Shown piece after piece: positions 5,928 to 16,778 of a stretch of 19,265 nucleotides of DNA. Source of the stretch: Actinomycetota bacterium (lineage in GTDB: Bacteria; Actinomycetota; Actinomycetes; Nanopelagicales; Nanopelagicaceae); the NCBI GenBank assembly GCA_027731885.1, contig JAQCAO010000011.1, positions 1 through 19,265 on the forward strand, read 5' to 3'. The notes beneath the pieces were generated by a model. The model was not told the DNA's origin. It searched no databases and saw only the letters and a list, made by a program, of their open reading frames with translations. Position 1 is the first letter of the stretch, and each line of letters begins with the position of its first letter. Position numbers and translations under genes: made by a program.

Positions 5928-6962
5928 ATGGCCATAGCAACCCCTGAAATTTATGCCGAAATGTTGGATCGCGCTAAAGCAGGCGCATTCGCATATCCCG
6001 CAATCAACGTATCTTCATCACAAACGCTGATCGCCGCGCTTCGTGGTTTCGCCGAAGCTGAATCAGATGGAATTATCCAATTCTCATGGGGTGGGGCTGA
6101 ATACGCTTCCGGTTCAACTGTTAAGAATATGGTCGATGGCGCTGTTGCGCTCGCCGAGTTCGCACATGTTGTCGCTAAAAATTACAATATAAATATCGCA
6201 ATCCATACCGATCACTGCCCAGCAGAAAAACTTGATGGCTATATGCGTCCACTTCTAGAAATCGGTGCACAGCGCATCAAGAACGGTCAGGCTCCACTTT
6301 TTAATTCACATATGTGGGATGGCTCTGCAGTGGATATGAATGAAAATATGAAGATTGCAGATGAACTTCTGACCAAATCTGTCGCCGCTCGCACAATTCT
6401 AGAAATCGAAATCGGTGTTGTCGGTGGCGAAGAAGATGGCGTTGAAGCAAAGCACGATGCCAAGTTGTACTCGACTCCAGAAGATGCCTTGATGACAATT
6501 GAAACTCTTGGACTTGGAGAACGCGGTCGCTATATGGTCGCTGCAACATTCGGTAACGTCCACGGTGTTTACAAGCCAGGTAACGTTGTTCTGCAACCAA
6601 AGATTTTGCAGACTCTGCAAGATGCAGTTGTTGCTAAGAAGGGTCTTGCCGCAGGAAGCAAGCCGATGGATTTGGTTTTCCACGGTGGTTCAGGCTCACT
6701 TCTCTCTGAAATCCGCGACTCACTTGATTACGGTGTAATTAAGATGAATATCGACACAGATACCCAATATGCCTTTACTCGTCCAGTAGTTGATCACGTG
6801 TTGAAGAACTATGACGGCGTATTAAAGATTGATGGCGAAGTTGGAAATAAGAAGATGTACGATCCACGTGCGTGGGGTAAAGCAGCTGAAGCAGGAATGG
6901 CGGCACGCGTTGTACACGCTTGCGCAGATCTGCGTTCTACCGGAACATCACTTAAGAAGTAA
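5928..6962 (+). CDS. fba: fructose-bisphosphate aldolase, class II
   Basis: A 344-residue zinc-dependent aldolase that interconverts fructose 1,6-bisphosphate with glyceraldehyde 3-phosphate and dihydroxyacetone phosphate in glycolysis and gluconeogenesis. The motif AIHTDHCP at about 91-98 supplies the catalytic D95 and zinc ligand H96. The other zinc histidines are H212 in NVHGVYKPGNV and H252 in VFHGGSGS. The phosphate-binding segments are GGSGS (253-257) and NIDTDTQ (274-280). Length agrees with the class IIA (E. coli FbaA-like) group. The start is ATG at 5928, preceded by GGAG. No terminator follows: 36 bases separate its stop from purA, so read-through into the purine cluster is possible. 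Alone with acsA it suggests a central-carbon cluster joined to nucleotide synthesis. Confidence 0.97.
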   Translation: MAIATPEIYAEMLDRAKAGAFAYPAINVSSSQTLIAALRGFAEAESDGIIQFSWGGAEYASGSTVKNMVDGAVALAEFAHVVAKNYNINIAIHTDHCPAEKLDGYMRPLLEIGAQRIKNGQAPLFNSHMWDGSAVDMNENMKIADELLTKSVAARTILEIEIGVVGGEEDGVEAKHDAKLYSTPEDALMTIETLGLGERGRYMVAATFGNVHGVYKPGNVVLQPKILQTLQDAVVAKKGLAAGSKPMDLVFHGGSGSLLSEIRDSLDYGVIKMNIDTDTQYAFTRPVVDHVLKNYDGVLKIDGEVGNKKMYDPRAWGKAAEAGMAARVVHACADLRSTGTSLKK

Positions 6963-6965
6963 TAA

Positions 6966-8282
<1,317 letters not shown>

Positions 8283-8285
8283 ACC

Positions 8286-9530
8286 ATGAAAATCCTCCTA
8301 GTCGGAAGTGGCGGTCGAGAACACGCACTTGCACTAGGACTACAAGCAGATCCAGCTTGTACTGAATTACATTGCGTTCCAGGCAATCCCGGCACGGCAC
8401 AGATCGCGACCAATCACGCTATTTCACTCACCGATAACGCAGCGCTTGTTGCACTTGCAAAAGAGTTGAGCATTGATTTAGTAGTAATCGGCCCCGAACT
8501 TCCCTTGGTCAATGGCCTTGCAGATCAACTGCGAGCAACCGGTATTGCAACCTTTGGCCCATCAAAGGCGGCGGCGCAGTTAGAAGGCTCAAAGCACTTT
8601 GCTAAAGGGGTTATGCGCGATGCTGGCGTACCAACAGCGCGCAGCTTTACCTGCGAGAGTCAAGAAGAGATAGAGAAAGCGCTCGACACCTTTAACGCGC
8701 CTTACGTTGTTAAAGATGATGGTTTAGCAGCAGGTAAAGGCGTGGTCGTCACCGATGATCGCGCAATTGCGTTATCTCACGCGCTTTCCTGCAAGCGAGT
8801 AGTTATTGAAGAATTTCTAGATGGACCAGAGATCTCGCTCTTTGGAATATCTGATGGGCGAAATATTTTGCCGATGCAACCAGCTCAAGATTTTAAACGC
8901 GCATTTGATTTTGATAAAGGGCCGAACACTGGCGGAATGGGCGCTTACTCACCTCTGCCGTGGGCACCCGATGAAATCGTTGAAGAGACTTACGAAAAAG
9001 TTTTAGCACCAATAATCGCCGAAATGGCGGCGCGTGGAACGCCGTTTATCGGGCTGCTCTATGCCGGACTCGCACTCACAGATCTTGGAATTCGAGTTAT
9101 TGAATTTAATGCGCGCTTTGGTGATCCAGAAACCCAAGTATTGATTCCTAGGCTGAAGACGCCGCTGGCTACGCTCTTACTAAAAGCAGCTACTGATTCA
9201 CTAGATGATGTTGCACTTGAGTGGCGAGATGAAAGTGCAGTAACAGTTGTCCTTGCCGCACCTGGCTATCCAGATGCACCACAAGTAAATGGCGAGATCA
9301 CTAAGCTCCCGAATATTGCCGATACCCAGATTTTTCACGCAGGTACAGCGCAAAGCGGTGGCTCTCTAATCTCCACTGGTGGACGGGTTATGACGGTCAC
9401 AGGAATCGGTGAAGATTTAACTCAAGCCCGCGACCGCGCATATCGCGCAATCTCACAAATTGAACTTTCCGGATCTTTCTATCGCAGTGATATTGCGCTA
9501 AATGCGTCGGTGGCAGAGAAGGGCAATTAA
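8286..9530 (+). CDS. purD: phosphoribosylamine-glycine ligase (GARS)
   Basis: A 414-residue ATP-grasp ligase joining 5-phosphoribosylamine and glycine to give GAR, the second step of purine synthesis. The N-terminal domain opens with MKILLVGSGGREHALA, the PurD signature. The ATP-grasp region shows PYVVKDDGLAAGKGVVVTDD and IEEFLDGPEISLF. The metal/phosphate end of the grasp fold is VIEFNARFGDPETQVLIPRL. It is a monofunctional PurD, without fused PurM or PurN domains. The ATG is three bases after the purA stop, with no good Shine-Dalgarno sequence, so translation may depend on coupling to purA. Its TAA directly abuts the purB ATG. Confidence 0.98.
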   Translation: MKILLVGSGGREHALALGLQADPACTELHCVPGNPGTAQIATNHAISLTDNAALVALAKELSIDLVVIGPELPLVNGLADQLRATGIATFGPSKAAAQLEGSKHFAKGVMRDAGVPTARSFTCESQEEIEKALDTFNAPYVVKDDGLAAGKGVVVTDDRAIALSHALSCKRVVIEEFLDGPEISLFGISDGRNILPMQPAQDFKRAFDFDKGPNTGGMGAYSPLPWAPDEIVEETYEKVLAPIIAEMAARGTPFIGLLYAGLALTDLGIRVIEFNARFGDPETQVLIPRLKTPLATLLLKAATDSLDDVALEWRDESAVTVVLAAPGYPDAPQVNGEITKLPNIADTQIFHAGTAQSGGSLISTGGRVMTVTGIGEDLTQARDRAYRAISQIELSGSFYRSDIALNASVAEKGN

Positions 9531-10952
9531 ATGGGGGAGAATAAGTCAGTGAGCGTCCTTGCCGATCGTTATGCATCAGAGGCGATGCGCGCCATCTTTG
9601 CACCAGAAGAGAAAATCATTGCAGAACGCCGCTTGTGGCTGGCGGTCGCGCGTGCCCAAAATAAATTAGGCCACGCAATCGCAGACTCTGTTATTGCAGA
9701 TTATGAAAAGGTAATTAATAAAGTTGATCTAGCATCGATTGATGCACGCGAGAAAGGATCTCGCCACGATGTGAAGGCTCGAATTGAAGAGTTCAATTCT
9801 CTTGCAGGTCACGAAGCGATTCACGCCGGAATGACTAGCCGTGATTTAACAGAGAATATTGAAGCCCTTCAGATTAAAAATGGTTTAGAGATCATCCACG
9901 GAAAAGTTGTCGCTCTCTTAGCCCAACTAGGCGAAAAAGCTGCGCAATATTCTGACCAACCTATTGCGGGACGCTCTCACAATGTTCCGGCACAGATAAC
10001 AACTTTAGGTAAACGCTTTGCCTCAGCTGCCGAAGAACTTCTCTTTGCCTACGAGCGTTTAACTTCGCTACAAGATCGCTATCCAATGCGCGGTATTAAA
10101 GGACCGGTCGGAACAGCTCAAGATTCGATAGATCTTCTCGGTTCTTCAAAGGCCCATCACTCCTTGGAGATCGAGATCGCAAACGACCTTGGCTTTAACC
10201 GCGTTTTAGATTCAACTGGTCAGATTTATCCACGGTCATTTGATTACGACGTTGTAACCACGCTGGTTCAATTAGCTGCCAGCCCGTCTTCGCTTGCGAC
10301 ATCAATTCGTTTAATGGCTGGTGCTGAACTCGTCACCGAAGGATTTAAAGCAGGGCAAGTTGGCTCATCGGCGATGCCACATAAGATGAATACTCGCTCT
10401 TGTGAGCGAATCAATGGGTTAAGCGTTGTTCTGCGAGGGTATGCCTCAATGGCTTCTGAACTATCTGGTGATCAATGGAATGAAGGCGATGTCTCTTGCA
10501 GCGTGGTGCGCCGAGTTGCAATTCCAGATGCTTTCTATGCAATCGATGGATTACTTGAAACAACGTTAACTGTTTTAAATGAATTCGGCGCCTTTCCGGC
10601 AGTGATTCAGGCCGAGCTAGATCGTTATCTGCCATTTCTTGCAACGACAAAGATATTGATGGCCGCAGTTAAAGCCGGTGTAGGCCGCGAAGTTGCTCAC
10701 GAAGTTATCAAAGAGCACGCAGTTAAAGCAGCGCTTGCGATGCGCGAAGGTAAGGCAAACACATTACTAAATGCACTTGCTGATGATGCGCGGATACCTT
10801 TAGATCGTAAGGCGCTTGATGCGTTGATTAGTCAACCAATTGAATTTACTGGCGATGCTCGCCAACAAATTGCTCGAGTTGTGGATCGCATCGACGCGAT
10901 AACTTCCGCGCACCCTGCCGCAGCGCAGTACAAACCTCATTCCATCAGGTGA
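9531..10952 (+). CDS. purB: adenylosuccinate lyase
   Basis: A 473-residue member of the fumarase/aspartase superfamily. It acts twice in purine synthesis, cleaving SAICAR to AICAR and adenylosuccinate to AMP, each time releasing fumarate. The signature loop GSSAMPHKMN is at 278-287, and the catalytic-acid histidine is about H150 in AGRSHNVPAQ. TSRDLTENI at 102-110 is another conserved block. Two starts are possible. ATG at 9531 abuts the purD stop and has AAGGG seven bases upstream. GTG at 9549 has GGGGGAG nine bases upstream and gives MSVLADRYASEA, close to the trimmed N-terminus of homologues. I list the longer form. The TGA overlaps the purC GTG by four bases. Confidence 0.97.
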   Translation: MGENKSVSVLADRYASEAMRAIFAPEEKIIAERRLWLAVARAQNKLGHAIADSVIADYEKVINKVDLASIDAREKGSRHDVKARIEEFNSLAGHEAIHAGMTSRDLTENIEALQIKNGLEIIHGKVVALLAQLGEKAAQYSDQPIAGRSHNVPAQITTLGKRFASAAEELLFAYERLTSLQDRYPMRGIKGPVGTAQDSIDLLGSSKAHHSLEIEIANDLGFNRVLDSTGQIYPRSFDYDVVTTLVQLAASPSSLATSIRLMAGAELVTEGFKAGQVGSSAMPHKMNTRSCERINGLSVVLRGYASMASELSGDQWNEGDVSCSVVRRVAIPDAFYAIDGLLETTLTVLNEFGAFPAVIQAELDRYLPFLATTKILMAAVKAGVGREVAHEVIKEHAVKAALAMREGKANTLLNALADDARIPLDRKALDALISQPIEFTGDARQQIARVVDRIDAITSAHPAAAQYKPHSIR

Positions 10953-11830
10953 GCGGCTTCGGTTTGGCTGGTGCGCCGCCAGCACTAGCGATAAATGGTT
11001 GGCAACACTTGCGCACCGGAAAAGTTCGAGATCTTTATACAAATTCTGAAAATGAGATTCTGCTGGTTGCCTCAGATCGAATATCTGCATTTGATTGGGT
11101 TCTTCCAACGCAAATCCCAAATAAGGGTGCGATTCTTACTCAATTGTCACTCTTCTGGTTTGAACTGTTAGAAGATATTGTCCCAAATCACGTAATTAGC
11201 GATGAGGTACCAAGTGAAGTCAGCGATTGCGCGGTAATCGTTAAACCGCTGGAAATGTTTGCGATTGAATGTGTTGCCCGCGGTTATTTAACTGGCAGTG
11301 GACTTTCGGAATATAAAATTAGCCAAGCGGTCTGTGGCAATGCACTTCCTGAAGGTTTAGTTGATGGATCGCAGTTACCTGAAACCATCTTTACCCCTGC
11401 TACTAAGGCAGAAATTGGCGACCACGATATAAATATTGACTTTGCTGCTGCAACGAAAGTTGTTGGCGCTGAAGCGGCAGAAGAACTGCGTGTCTTAACT
11501 ATCAAGTTATATGACACCGCGGCAGAGTTTGCCAATAGCCGCGGGATCATCTTGGCCGATACCAAATTTGAATTTGGCCGCGATTTAAAAGGCGCAATTA
11601 CCTTGGGTGATGAAGCGCTGACGCCTGATTCTTCTCGTTTTTGGGAGGCGACTTCTTGGGCCCCGGGTAGCGCACCTGCCTCGTTTGATAAACAATTTGT
11701 CAGAGATTTTCTTACCGCCAGCGGTTGGGATAAGAAGAGCCCACCACCAGAATTGCCTGCAGAGATAATCGAAAAAACTGCAGCGCGATATGAAGAAGCA
11801 TATTTCCGAATTACCGGCAGTAAATTTTAA
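10949..11830 (+). CDS. purC: SAICAR synthetase (phosphoribosylaminoimidazole-succinocarboxamide synthase)
   Basis: A 293-residue enzyme that uses ATP to join aspartate to CAIR, giving SAICAR, the substrate of the upstream purB product. Motifs: LRTGKVRDLY (21-30), the glycine-rich nucleotide loop; ASDRISAFDW (41-50); EMFAIECVARGYLTGSG, the family signature block; and ILADTKFEFG in the C-terminal half. The length fits the longer actinobacterial/yeast-like PurC rather than the 240-residue E. coli form. It starts with GTG overlapping the purB TGA by four bases (GTGA), and no independent ribosome site is evident, so it is probably coupled to purB. A 19-base gap follows, containing the purS ribosome site. 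Confidence 0.97.
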   Translation: MSGFGLAGAPPALAINGWQHLRTGKVRDLYTNSENEILLVASDRISAFDWVLPTQIPNKGAILTQLSLFWFELLEDIVPNHVISDEVPSEVSDCAVIVKPLEMFAIECVARGYLTGSGLSEYKISQAVCGNALPEGLVDGSQLPETIFTPATKAEIGDHDINIDFAAATKVVGAEAAEELRVLTIKLYDTAAEFANSRGIILADTKFEFGRDLKGAITLGDEALTPDSSRFWEATSWAPGSAPASFDKQFVRDFLTASGWDKKSPPPELPAEIIEKTAARYEEAYFRITGSKF

Positions 11831-11849
11831 GAGAGTAAGGGAGCAGTAA

Positions 11850-12095
11850 ATGGCAAAGATCGTGGTCGATGTGATGTTAAAGCCAGAAATTCTCGACCCA
11901 CAAGGAGTTGCTGTCTCTGCCGCGCTACCTCGACTTGGTTTCACCTTCGCCAAGAGCGTACGTCAAGGCAAACGCTTCGAAATTGAAATCGATGGCGATC
12001 CAACTCCTGCACAACTTGCTGAAGTAGAAAAAGCAGCTGAGAAACTCCTTGCCAATCCTGTAATCGAAACCTTTACCGTCAGAGTTGAGAAGTAA
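11850..12095 (+). CDS. purS: phosphoribosylformylglycinamidine synthase, PurS subunit
   Basis: An 81-residue subunit of the three-part FGAM synthase. PurS has no catalytic site. It bridges PurL and PurQ and helps channel ammonia between them. The sequence shows the expected motifs: VVDVMLKPEILDPQGVAV near the start, then RQGKRFEIEID and KLLANPVIETFTVRVEK at the end. ATG at 11850 is preceded by AAGGGAG. Its TAA abuts the purQ ATG without a gap. Presence of a separate PurS with a short PurL marks the Gram-positive/archaeal form of the enzyme. Confidence 0.96.
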   Translation: MAKIVVDVMLKPEILDPQGVAVSAALPRLGFTFAKSVRQGKRFEIEIDGDPTPAQLAEVEKAAEKLLANPVIETFTVRVEK

Positions 12096-12764
12096 ATGAA
12101 AGTTGGCGTAGTAACTTTTCCTGGCACCTTAGATGACCGCGATGCTGCGCGCGCAGCAACGTATGCCGGAACCACCGCCATATCGCTCTGGCATAACGAT
12201 GCTGATTTAAAAGGTGTGGATGCAGTTATCTTGCCCGGTGGTTTTTCTTATGGTGATTATCTACGTTGTGGTGCGATCTCGCGCTTTGCTCCAGTTATGG
12301 AAAAGATCATTGATGCCGCAAATGGTGGAATGCCACTTCTTGGGATCTGCAATGGTTTCCAAGTTCTTTGCGAGGCGCATTTACTGCCAGGTGCTCTCAC
12401 TCGCAATCACGAACTACATTTTCTCTGTCGTGACCAAAAGCTGGAGATAACGAATAACCAAACTACATGGACGAGCTCTTACAAAGTTGGACAAGAGATT
12501 GTGATCCCACTAAAAAATGGTGAAGGCTCTTTCCAATGCGACGATGCAACACTGGCAGCGCTAGAAGGTGAAGGCCGGATTATTGCTCGTTATGTCGGCG
12601 AAAATCCCAATGGTTCACGGAATAAAATCGCAGGAATCACCAATGAGCGGGGCAATGTGGTCGGCTTAATGCCCCACCCAGAACACGCGATCGATCCTTT
12701 AACTGGACCAACTGCTGATGGTTTGGGTTTCTTTACTTCAGTATTAATTGCGATGGTGAAGTAG
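12096..12764 (+). CDS. purQ: phosphoribosylformylglycinamidine synthase, glutaminase subunit
   Basis: A 222-residue class I glutamine amidotransferase that releases ammonia from glutamine for PurL. The catalytic triad is visible: nucleophile C85 in [13 protein letters not shown], and H194 and E196 in [11 protein letters not shown]. The oxyanion segment [16 protein letters not shown] (46-61) is the PurQ signature. It starts at an ATG directly after the purS stop, and its TAG shares a base with the purL GTG, so the S-Q-L subunits are made in stoichiometric coupling. Confidence 0.98.
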   Translation: MKVGVVTFPGTLDDRDAARAATYAGTTAISLWHNDADLKGVDAVILPGGFSYGDYLRCGAISRFAPVMEKIIDAANGGMPLLGICNGFQVLCEAHLLPGALTRNHELHFLCRDQKLEITNNQTTWTSSYKVGQEIVIPLKNGEGSFQCDDATLAALEGEGRIIARYVGENPNGSRNKIAGITNERGNVVGLMPHPEHAIDPLTGPTADGLGFFTSVLIAMVK

Positions 12765-14995
12765 TGGCGCTCGATACCGTTGCAATTGCTAAAGCCAATC
12801 CAGATACAAACCAACCCTTCGCAGAACTTGGCTTAAAAAGTGATGAGTATGCACGCATCAAAGAAATTTTAGGTCGCCGACCCACATCATCTGAGTTAGC
12901 GATGTATTCGGTAATGTGGTCAGAACATTGCTCATATAAATCTTCCAAAGTTCATTTAAAGCAATTTGGTGAGAAAGCGGTAAAGACAGATGCCCTGCTT
13001 GTCGGTATCGGTGAGAATGCTGGAGTCGTTGATGTCGGCCAGGGATATGCAGTTACCTTTAAAATTGAATCGCATAACCATCCATCTTTTATTGAGCCGT
13101 ACCAAGGCGCAGCAACCGGAATTGGTGGAATCGTTCGCGATATTTTAACTATGGGTGCACGCCCGATTGCTGTGATGGATCCGCTTCGTTTTGGTCCCGC
13201 CGATGCGGCAGATACCCGTCGCGTTCTGCCTGGCATCATTGCGGGCGTTGGTGGATATGGAAATTGTTTAGGTCTACCAAATATCGGCGGCGAAGTCGTT
13301 TTCGATGAAACTTATATTGGCAATCCACTTGTAAATGCTTTATGTGTAGGGGTAATGAAACATAGCGATATCAAACTCGCTAAAGCGGCAGGGGCGGGAA
13401 ACCTAGTTGTTCTCTATGGCGCAAAGACCGGTGGAGATGGTATCGGCGGAGTATCTGTCTTAGCCTCTGAAACTTTTGATGCAACTGGTCCGGCAAAACG
13501 TCCTGCAGTGCAGGTAGGCGATCCATTTGTTGAAAAAGTCTTGATCGAATGTTCGCTTGAGATATTTGCTGAAGATTTGGTTGTCGGCATCCAAGACCTT
13601 GGCGGGGCTGGCTTATCTTGCGCCACCAGCGAGCTGGCCTCAGGTGGCAGTGGTGGAATGAAAGTAGAACTCGACCGTGTTCCTCTACGCGATGCGACCT
13701 TATCTCCAGAAGAGATCTTGATGTCAGAATCACAAGAGCGCATGTGCGCGATTGTGGAACCTAAGCACATTGCGCGATTCTTAGAGATCTGCGAAAAGTG
13801 GGATGTCACTGTCACGGTGATTGGCGAAGTAACAGATGGCGAACGCCTGGAAATAACTTGGCATGGTGAGTTAATTGTTGATGTTCCACCGCGCACCGTG
13901 GCACACGAAGGCCCGGTCTATAACCGCCCACTTGCAAAGCCAGATTATCTAGATCGCGTTAATGCCGAAGTTATAAACGTTCCACGTCCTGAAACCGCAG
14001 CGCAAATTAAGGAAACTGTTCTTAAGTTAGCCGCAACCCCAAACCTCGCTGATAAATCTTGGGTGACATCGCAATATGACCGTTATGTTCAGGGAAACAC
14101 GATTCAATCTCAGCCAGATGATTCTGGAATGGTCCGCATAGATGAGAGGACACATCTGGGAGTTGCGATTGCAACTGATGCCAACGCGAACTGGTCGTAC
14201 TTAAATCCTTATGAAGGTGCGAAGCTGGCACTCGCTGAAGCAGCGCGAAATATTGCAACGGCTGGAGCAAAACCACTCGCCGTGACCAATTGCCTTAACT
14301 TTGGTTCTCCTGAAGATCCGGGCGTAATGTGGCAATTTGCAGAATCAGTTCGTGGATTAGCCGATGGATGTTTAGAGATGGGGTTACCTGTTACTGGTGG
14401 CAACGTCTCTTTCTACAATCAAACTGGCGCCGTAGCGATCTTGCCAACGCCAGTTATAGGCGTGCTCGGCGTTATTGATGATGTTCGCATACGCACACCG
14501 ATGAGCTTTAATCGCGCTGGACTTGAACTTTATTTACTTGGTGATACCGCAGATGACATCGCGGGCAGTGAGTGGGCGTATATGCATGGCCAACGCGGCG
14601 GAAAGGCTCCGACCGCTGACTTACAGCGGGAAATGCGTTTAATTAACTTGTTGGTTGCAGGGCGCACATCACAAGTTTTCTCCGCAGCGCATGATTTAAG
14701 CCAAGGTGGGCTGAGTGCGACGCTAACTGAAATGGTGCTGCGCCATAACATCGGCGCGGTTGTTGAAATTGAAAATCCAGGAATCACTTTAATTTCAGAA
14801 TCTCCGGGGCGCGTTGTAGTCGCCATCAAACCTGCGCAAGCTGCAGCGCTAACTTCTTTGGCTGAACAAAATAAGATAACGATTACCAAACTCGGAACTA
14901 CTGGCGGTACGAGCCTAGTAATAAATGGCGCAGATATTTCCTTAACAGAGCTGCGCAAAGCACATTCTGAAACTTTTCCTAAGTTGTTTGGATAA
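12764..14995 (+). CDS. purL: phosphoribosylformylglycinamidine synthase, PurL subunit (small type)
   Basis: A 743-residue synthetase subunit that converts FGAR to FGAM with ATP and the ammonia delivered by PurQ. It is the small PurL form lacking the N-terminal PurS-like and C-terminal glutaminase domains of the 1300-residue enterobacterial enzyme, consistent with purS and purQ next to it. Motifs: [14 protein letters not shown] (about 51-64, with H54), the [18 protein letters not shown] block (103-120) that binds ATP and magnesium, and [20 protein letters not shown] in the first AIRS-like half. The second half carries [14 protein letters not shown] and [17 protein letters not shown]. The GTG start overlaps the purQ TAG by one base. 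Both halves are complete with no frameshift. Confidence 0.98.
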   Translation: MALDTVAIAKANPDTNQPFAELGLKSDEYARIKEILGRRPTSSELAMYSVMWSEHCSYKSSKVHLKQFGEKAVKTDALLVGIGENAGVVDVGQGYAVTFKIESHNHPSFIEPYQGAATGIGGIVRDILTMGARPIAVMDPLRFGPADAADTRRVLPGIIAGVGGYGNCLGLPNIGGEVVFDETYIGNPLVNALCVGVMKHSDIKLAKAAGAGNLVVLYGAKTGGDGIGGVSVLASETFDATGPAKRPAVQVGDPFVEKVLIECSLEIFAEDLVVGIQDLGGAGLSCATSELASGGSGGMKVELDRVPLRDATLSPEEILMSESQERMCAIVEPKHIARFLEICEKWDVTVTVIGEVTDGERLEITWHGELIVDVPPRTVAHEGPVYNRPLAKPDYLDRVNAEVINVPRPETAAQIKETVLKLAATPNLADKSWVTSQYDRYVQGNTIQSQPDDSGMVRIDERTHLGVAIATDANANWSYLNPYEGAKLALAEAARNIATAGAKPLAVTNCLNFGSPEDPGVMWQFAESVRGLADGCLEMGLPVTGGNVSFYNQTGAVAILPTPVIGVLGVIDDVRIRTPMSFNRAGLELYLLGDTADDIAGSEWAYMHGQRGGKAPTADLQREMRLINLLVAGRTSQVFSAAHDLSQGGLSATLTEMVLRHNIGAVVEIENPGITLISESPGRVVVAIKPAQAAALTSLAEQNKITITKLGTTGGTSLVINGADISLTELRKAHSETFPKLFG

Positions 14996-14997
14996 AG

Positions 14998-15294
14998 ATG
15001 CGCGATCCGATAATTCTGGAAGAAGTTAAGCAAACTCTCGCCGCTTTAGTTGATCGCGCACCTGGCCGCGCTATAGAAGTTCGTATTCCACCGTACGCGG
15101 CGGTGCAATGTGGTGAGGGTCCAACCCATACTCGTGGGACGCCAGCAAATGTAATTGAGATGAGCGCTGAAACTTGGTTGGCGCTAGCCAAAGGTGAGCG
15201 CACCTGGGCAGATGCAATGTCAGCAGGAGATATCAGCGCCTCCGGTGCGCGTGCTGATTTAACAGAACTTTTGCCGATTAGGATTAAGCCATGA
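14998..15294 (+). CDS. SCP2-like (sterol carrier family) small protein
   Basis: A 98-residue protein that matches the small 'sterol carrier family' proteins found between purL and purF in many actinobacteria (recalled from Streptomyces). Recognisable parts are AIEVRIPPYAAVQCGEGPTH, RGTPANVIEMSAETWLALAKG and the SCP2-like ending TWADAMSAGDISASGARADL, where the W-x-D-A-M…G-x-I-x-A-S-G pattern is typical of the SCP2/MDMPI C-terminal fold. No lipid or catalytic partner can be told from sequence. It begins two bases after purL and its TGA overlaps the purF ATG by four bases, so it is firmly inside the purine operon. Its role there is unknown: modulation of PurL/PurF or an unrelated coupled function are both open. 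Confidence 0.8.
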   Translation: MRDPIILEEVKQTLAALVDRAPGRAIEVRIPPYAAVQCGEGPTHTRGTPANVIEMSAETWLALAKGERTWADAMSAGDISASGARADLTELLPIRIKP

Positions 15295-16778
15295 CGCGCC
15301 GCCCCGATGGTCTCTTAAACCACAACGTCTTAGATGACGATAAAGCGCCACAAGATGCGTGCGGTGTTTTTGGGGTTTGGGCACCAAAGGAAGAAGTTGC
15401 CAAGCTAACTTTCTATGGTTTATATGCGCTGCAACATCGTGGCCAAGAATCGGCTGGAATTGCAGCGAGTGATGGCGAAAGAATTTTGATTTATAAGGAT
15501 ATGGGTTTGGTTTCGCAAGTATTTACCGAAACCGATTTAGCATCTTTGACCGGTGATTTAGCAATCGGCCATTGTCGTTACAGCACAACTGGATCAAGCA
15601 CCTGGGTTAACGCGCAACCAACGCTAAGACCTACTAAATACGGCACTTTAGCCCTGGCACATAATGGCAATCTAACTAACACTGGAGATCTGGCCGAGAT
15701 GGTTCAGAAGCTAGAAGGTGAAGTGGCTAAGAACGGTCGTGGCGCAACCACAGATACTGAAATTATGACTGCGCTAATTGGTTTGCAGGATGAGAAGAAT
15801 GTGGAAGCAAGCGCAATTGCAGTCTTACCAAAGTTAGAAGGCGCTTTCTCGCTGGTCTTTATGGATGAAAAAACTCTCTATGCCGCCCGCGATCGCCACG
15901 GAGTTAGACCGCTTGTAATCGGGAAGTTGGAGCGCGGCTGGGTGGTTGCATCAGAAACGGCAGCACTTGATATCGTCGGCGCCGCTTTTGTGCGCGAGGT
16001 AGAACCTGGTGAATTTTTAGCGATCAACGAAGATGGAATCCGTTCACAAATCTGGGCTAAACCAGATCCAAAGGGATGTCTATTTGAATACGTATATCTC
16101 GCTCGTCCAGATACGACAATTGCAGGACAAGGTGTTCACGCAACACGGGTACGCATCGGAAAACGTTTAGCTATTGAAGCACCGGTTGAAGCTGATCTAG
16201 TAATCCCGGTTCCTGAGTCTGGAACGCCTGCAGCCATTGGTTATGCACAACAATCAGGCATTCCTTACGGCTTGGGATTAGTTAAGAATTCTTATGTTGG
16301 GCGCACATTTATTCAACCTTCACAAACCATCCGCCAGTTAGGTATTCGCTTAAAGTTAAATCCACTACGCGAAATCATTGAAGGAAAACGTATTATTGTT
16401 GTGGATGATTCGATTGTGCGCGGAAATACCCAACGTGCGATTGTGCGAATGCTTCGTGAGGCCGGTGCCCACGAGATTCACGTCCGTATATCCAGTCCAC
16501 CAGTGAAATGGCCGTGTTACTACGGAATTGATTTTGCATCGCGCGCAGAATTAATCGCCAGCGGATTAGAAGTTGAAGAAATTCGTCGATCTATAGGTGC
16601 TGACTCATTGAGTTATGTCTCGCTGGAGGGCTTAATCGAGGCTACGACAATCCCAGAAGAGAAGCTCTGCACCGCTTGTTTTACTGGCAAATATCCAATT
16701 TCGGTTCCGACAGATATGTCTGAAGGAAAGATGCGCCTAGAAATTACCGAGACTGTGAAGAGTCATGAGCACATATAA
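15291..16778 (+). CDS. purF: amidophosphoribosyltransferase (glutamine PRPP amidotransferase)
   Basis: A 495-residue enzyme that makes 5-phosphoribosylamine from PRPP and glutamine, the first and usually rate-setting step of purine synthesis. The glutaminase nucleophile is C24 in QDACGVFGVW, so a 23-residue propeptide must be removed, as in the Bacillus-type enzyme. The PRPP loop is KRIIVVDDSIVRGNTQ (366-381). Four cysteines at the positions expected for the Bacillus-type [4Fe-4S] cluster are present: C263 (KGCLFEY), C409 (KWPCYYG), and C460 and C463 (LCTACF). It is therefore the oxygen-sensitive Fe-S form, probably feedback-inhibited by AMP/GMP-type nucleotides. ATG at 15291 overlaps the upstream stop (ATGA). 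Its last 14 bases overlap purM. Confidence 0.98.
   Translation: MTRRPDGLLNHNVLDDDKAPQDACGVFGVWAPKEEVAKLTFYGLYALQHRGQESAGIAASDGERILIYKDMGLVSQVFTETDLASLTGDLAIGHCRYSTTGSSTWVNAQPTLRPTKYGTLALAHNGNLTNTGDLAEMVQKLEGEVAKNGRGATTDTEIMTALIGLQDEKNVEASAIAVLPKLEGAFSLVFMDEKTLYAARDRHGVRPLVIGKLERGWVVASETAALDIVGAAFVREVEPGEFLAINEDGIRSQIWAKPDPKGCLFEYVYLARPDTTIAGQGVHATRVRIGKRLAIEAPVEADLVIPVPESGTPAAIGYAQQSGIPYGLGLVKNSYVGRTFIQPSQTIRQLGIRLKLNPLREIIEGKRIIVVDDSIVRGNTQRAIVRMLREAGAHEIHVRISSPPVKWPCYYGIDFASRAELIASGLEVEEIRRSIGADSLSYVSLEGLIEATTIPEEKLCTACFTGKYPISVPTDMSEGKMRLEITETVKSHEHI

Noticed and set aside
13414..13896. 160-codon open frame on - opposite purL
   Set aside because: Same reason: the sense frame is a complete PurL with all motifs, and this frame lacks any recognisable domain.
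14530..15033. 167-codon open frame on - opposite the end of purL
   Set aside because: Shadow of purL codon pattern; composition (Ser/Val/Ala/Pro) typical of reverse translation, no promoter or start signal.
16765..16778. Possible frameshift between purF and purM
   Set aside because: The 14-base overlap joins two complete proteins with proper ends; both termini match their families, so it is an ordinary operon overlap.
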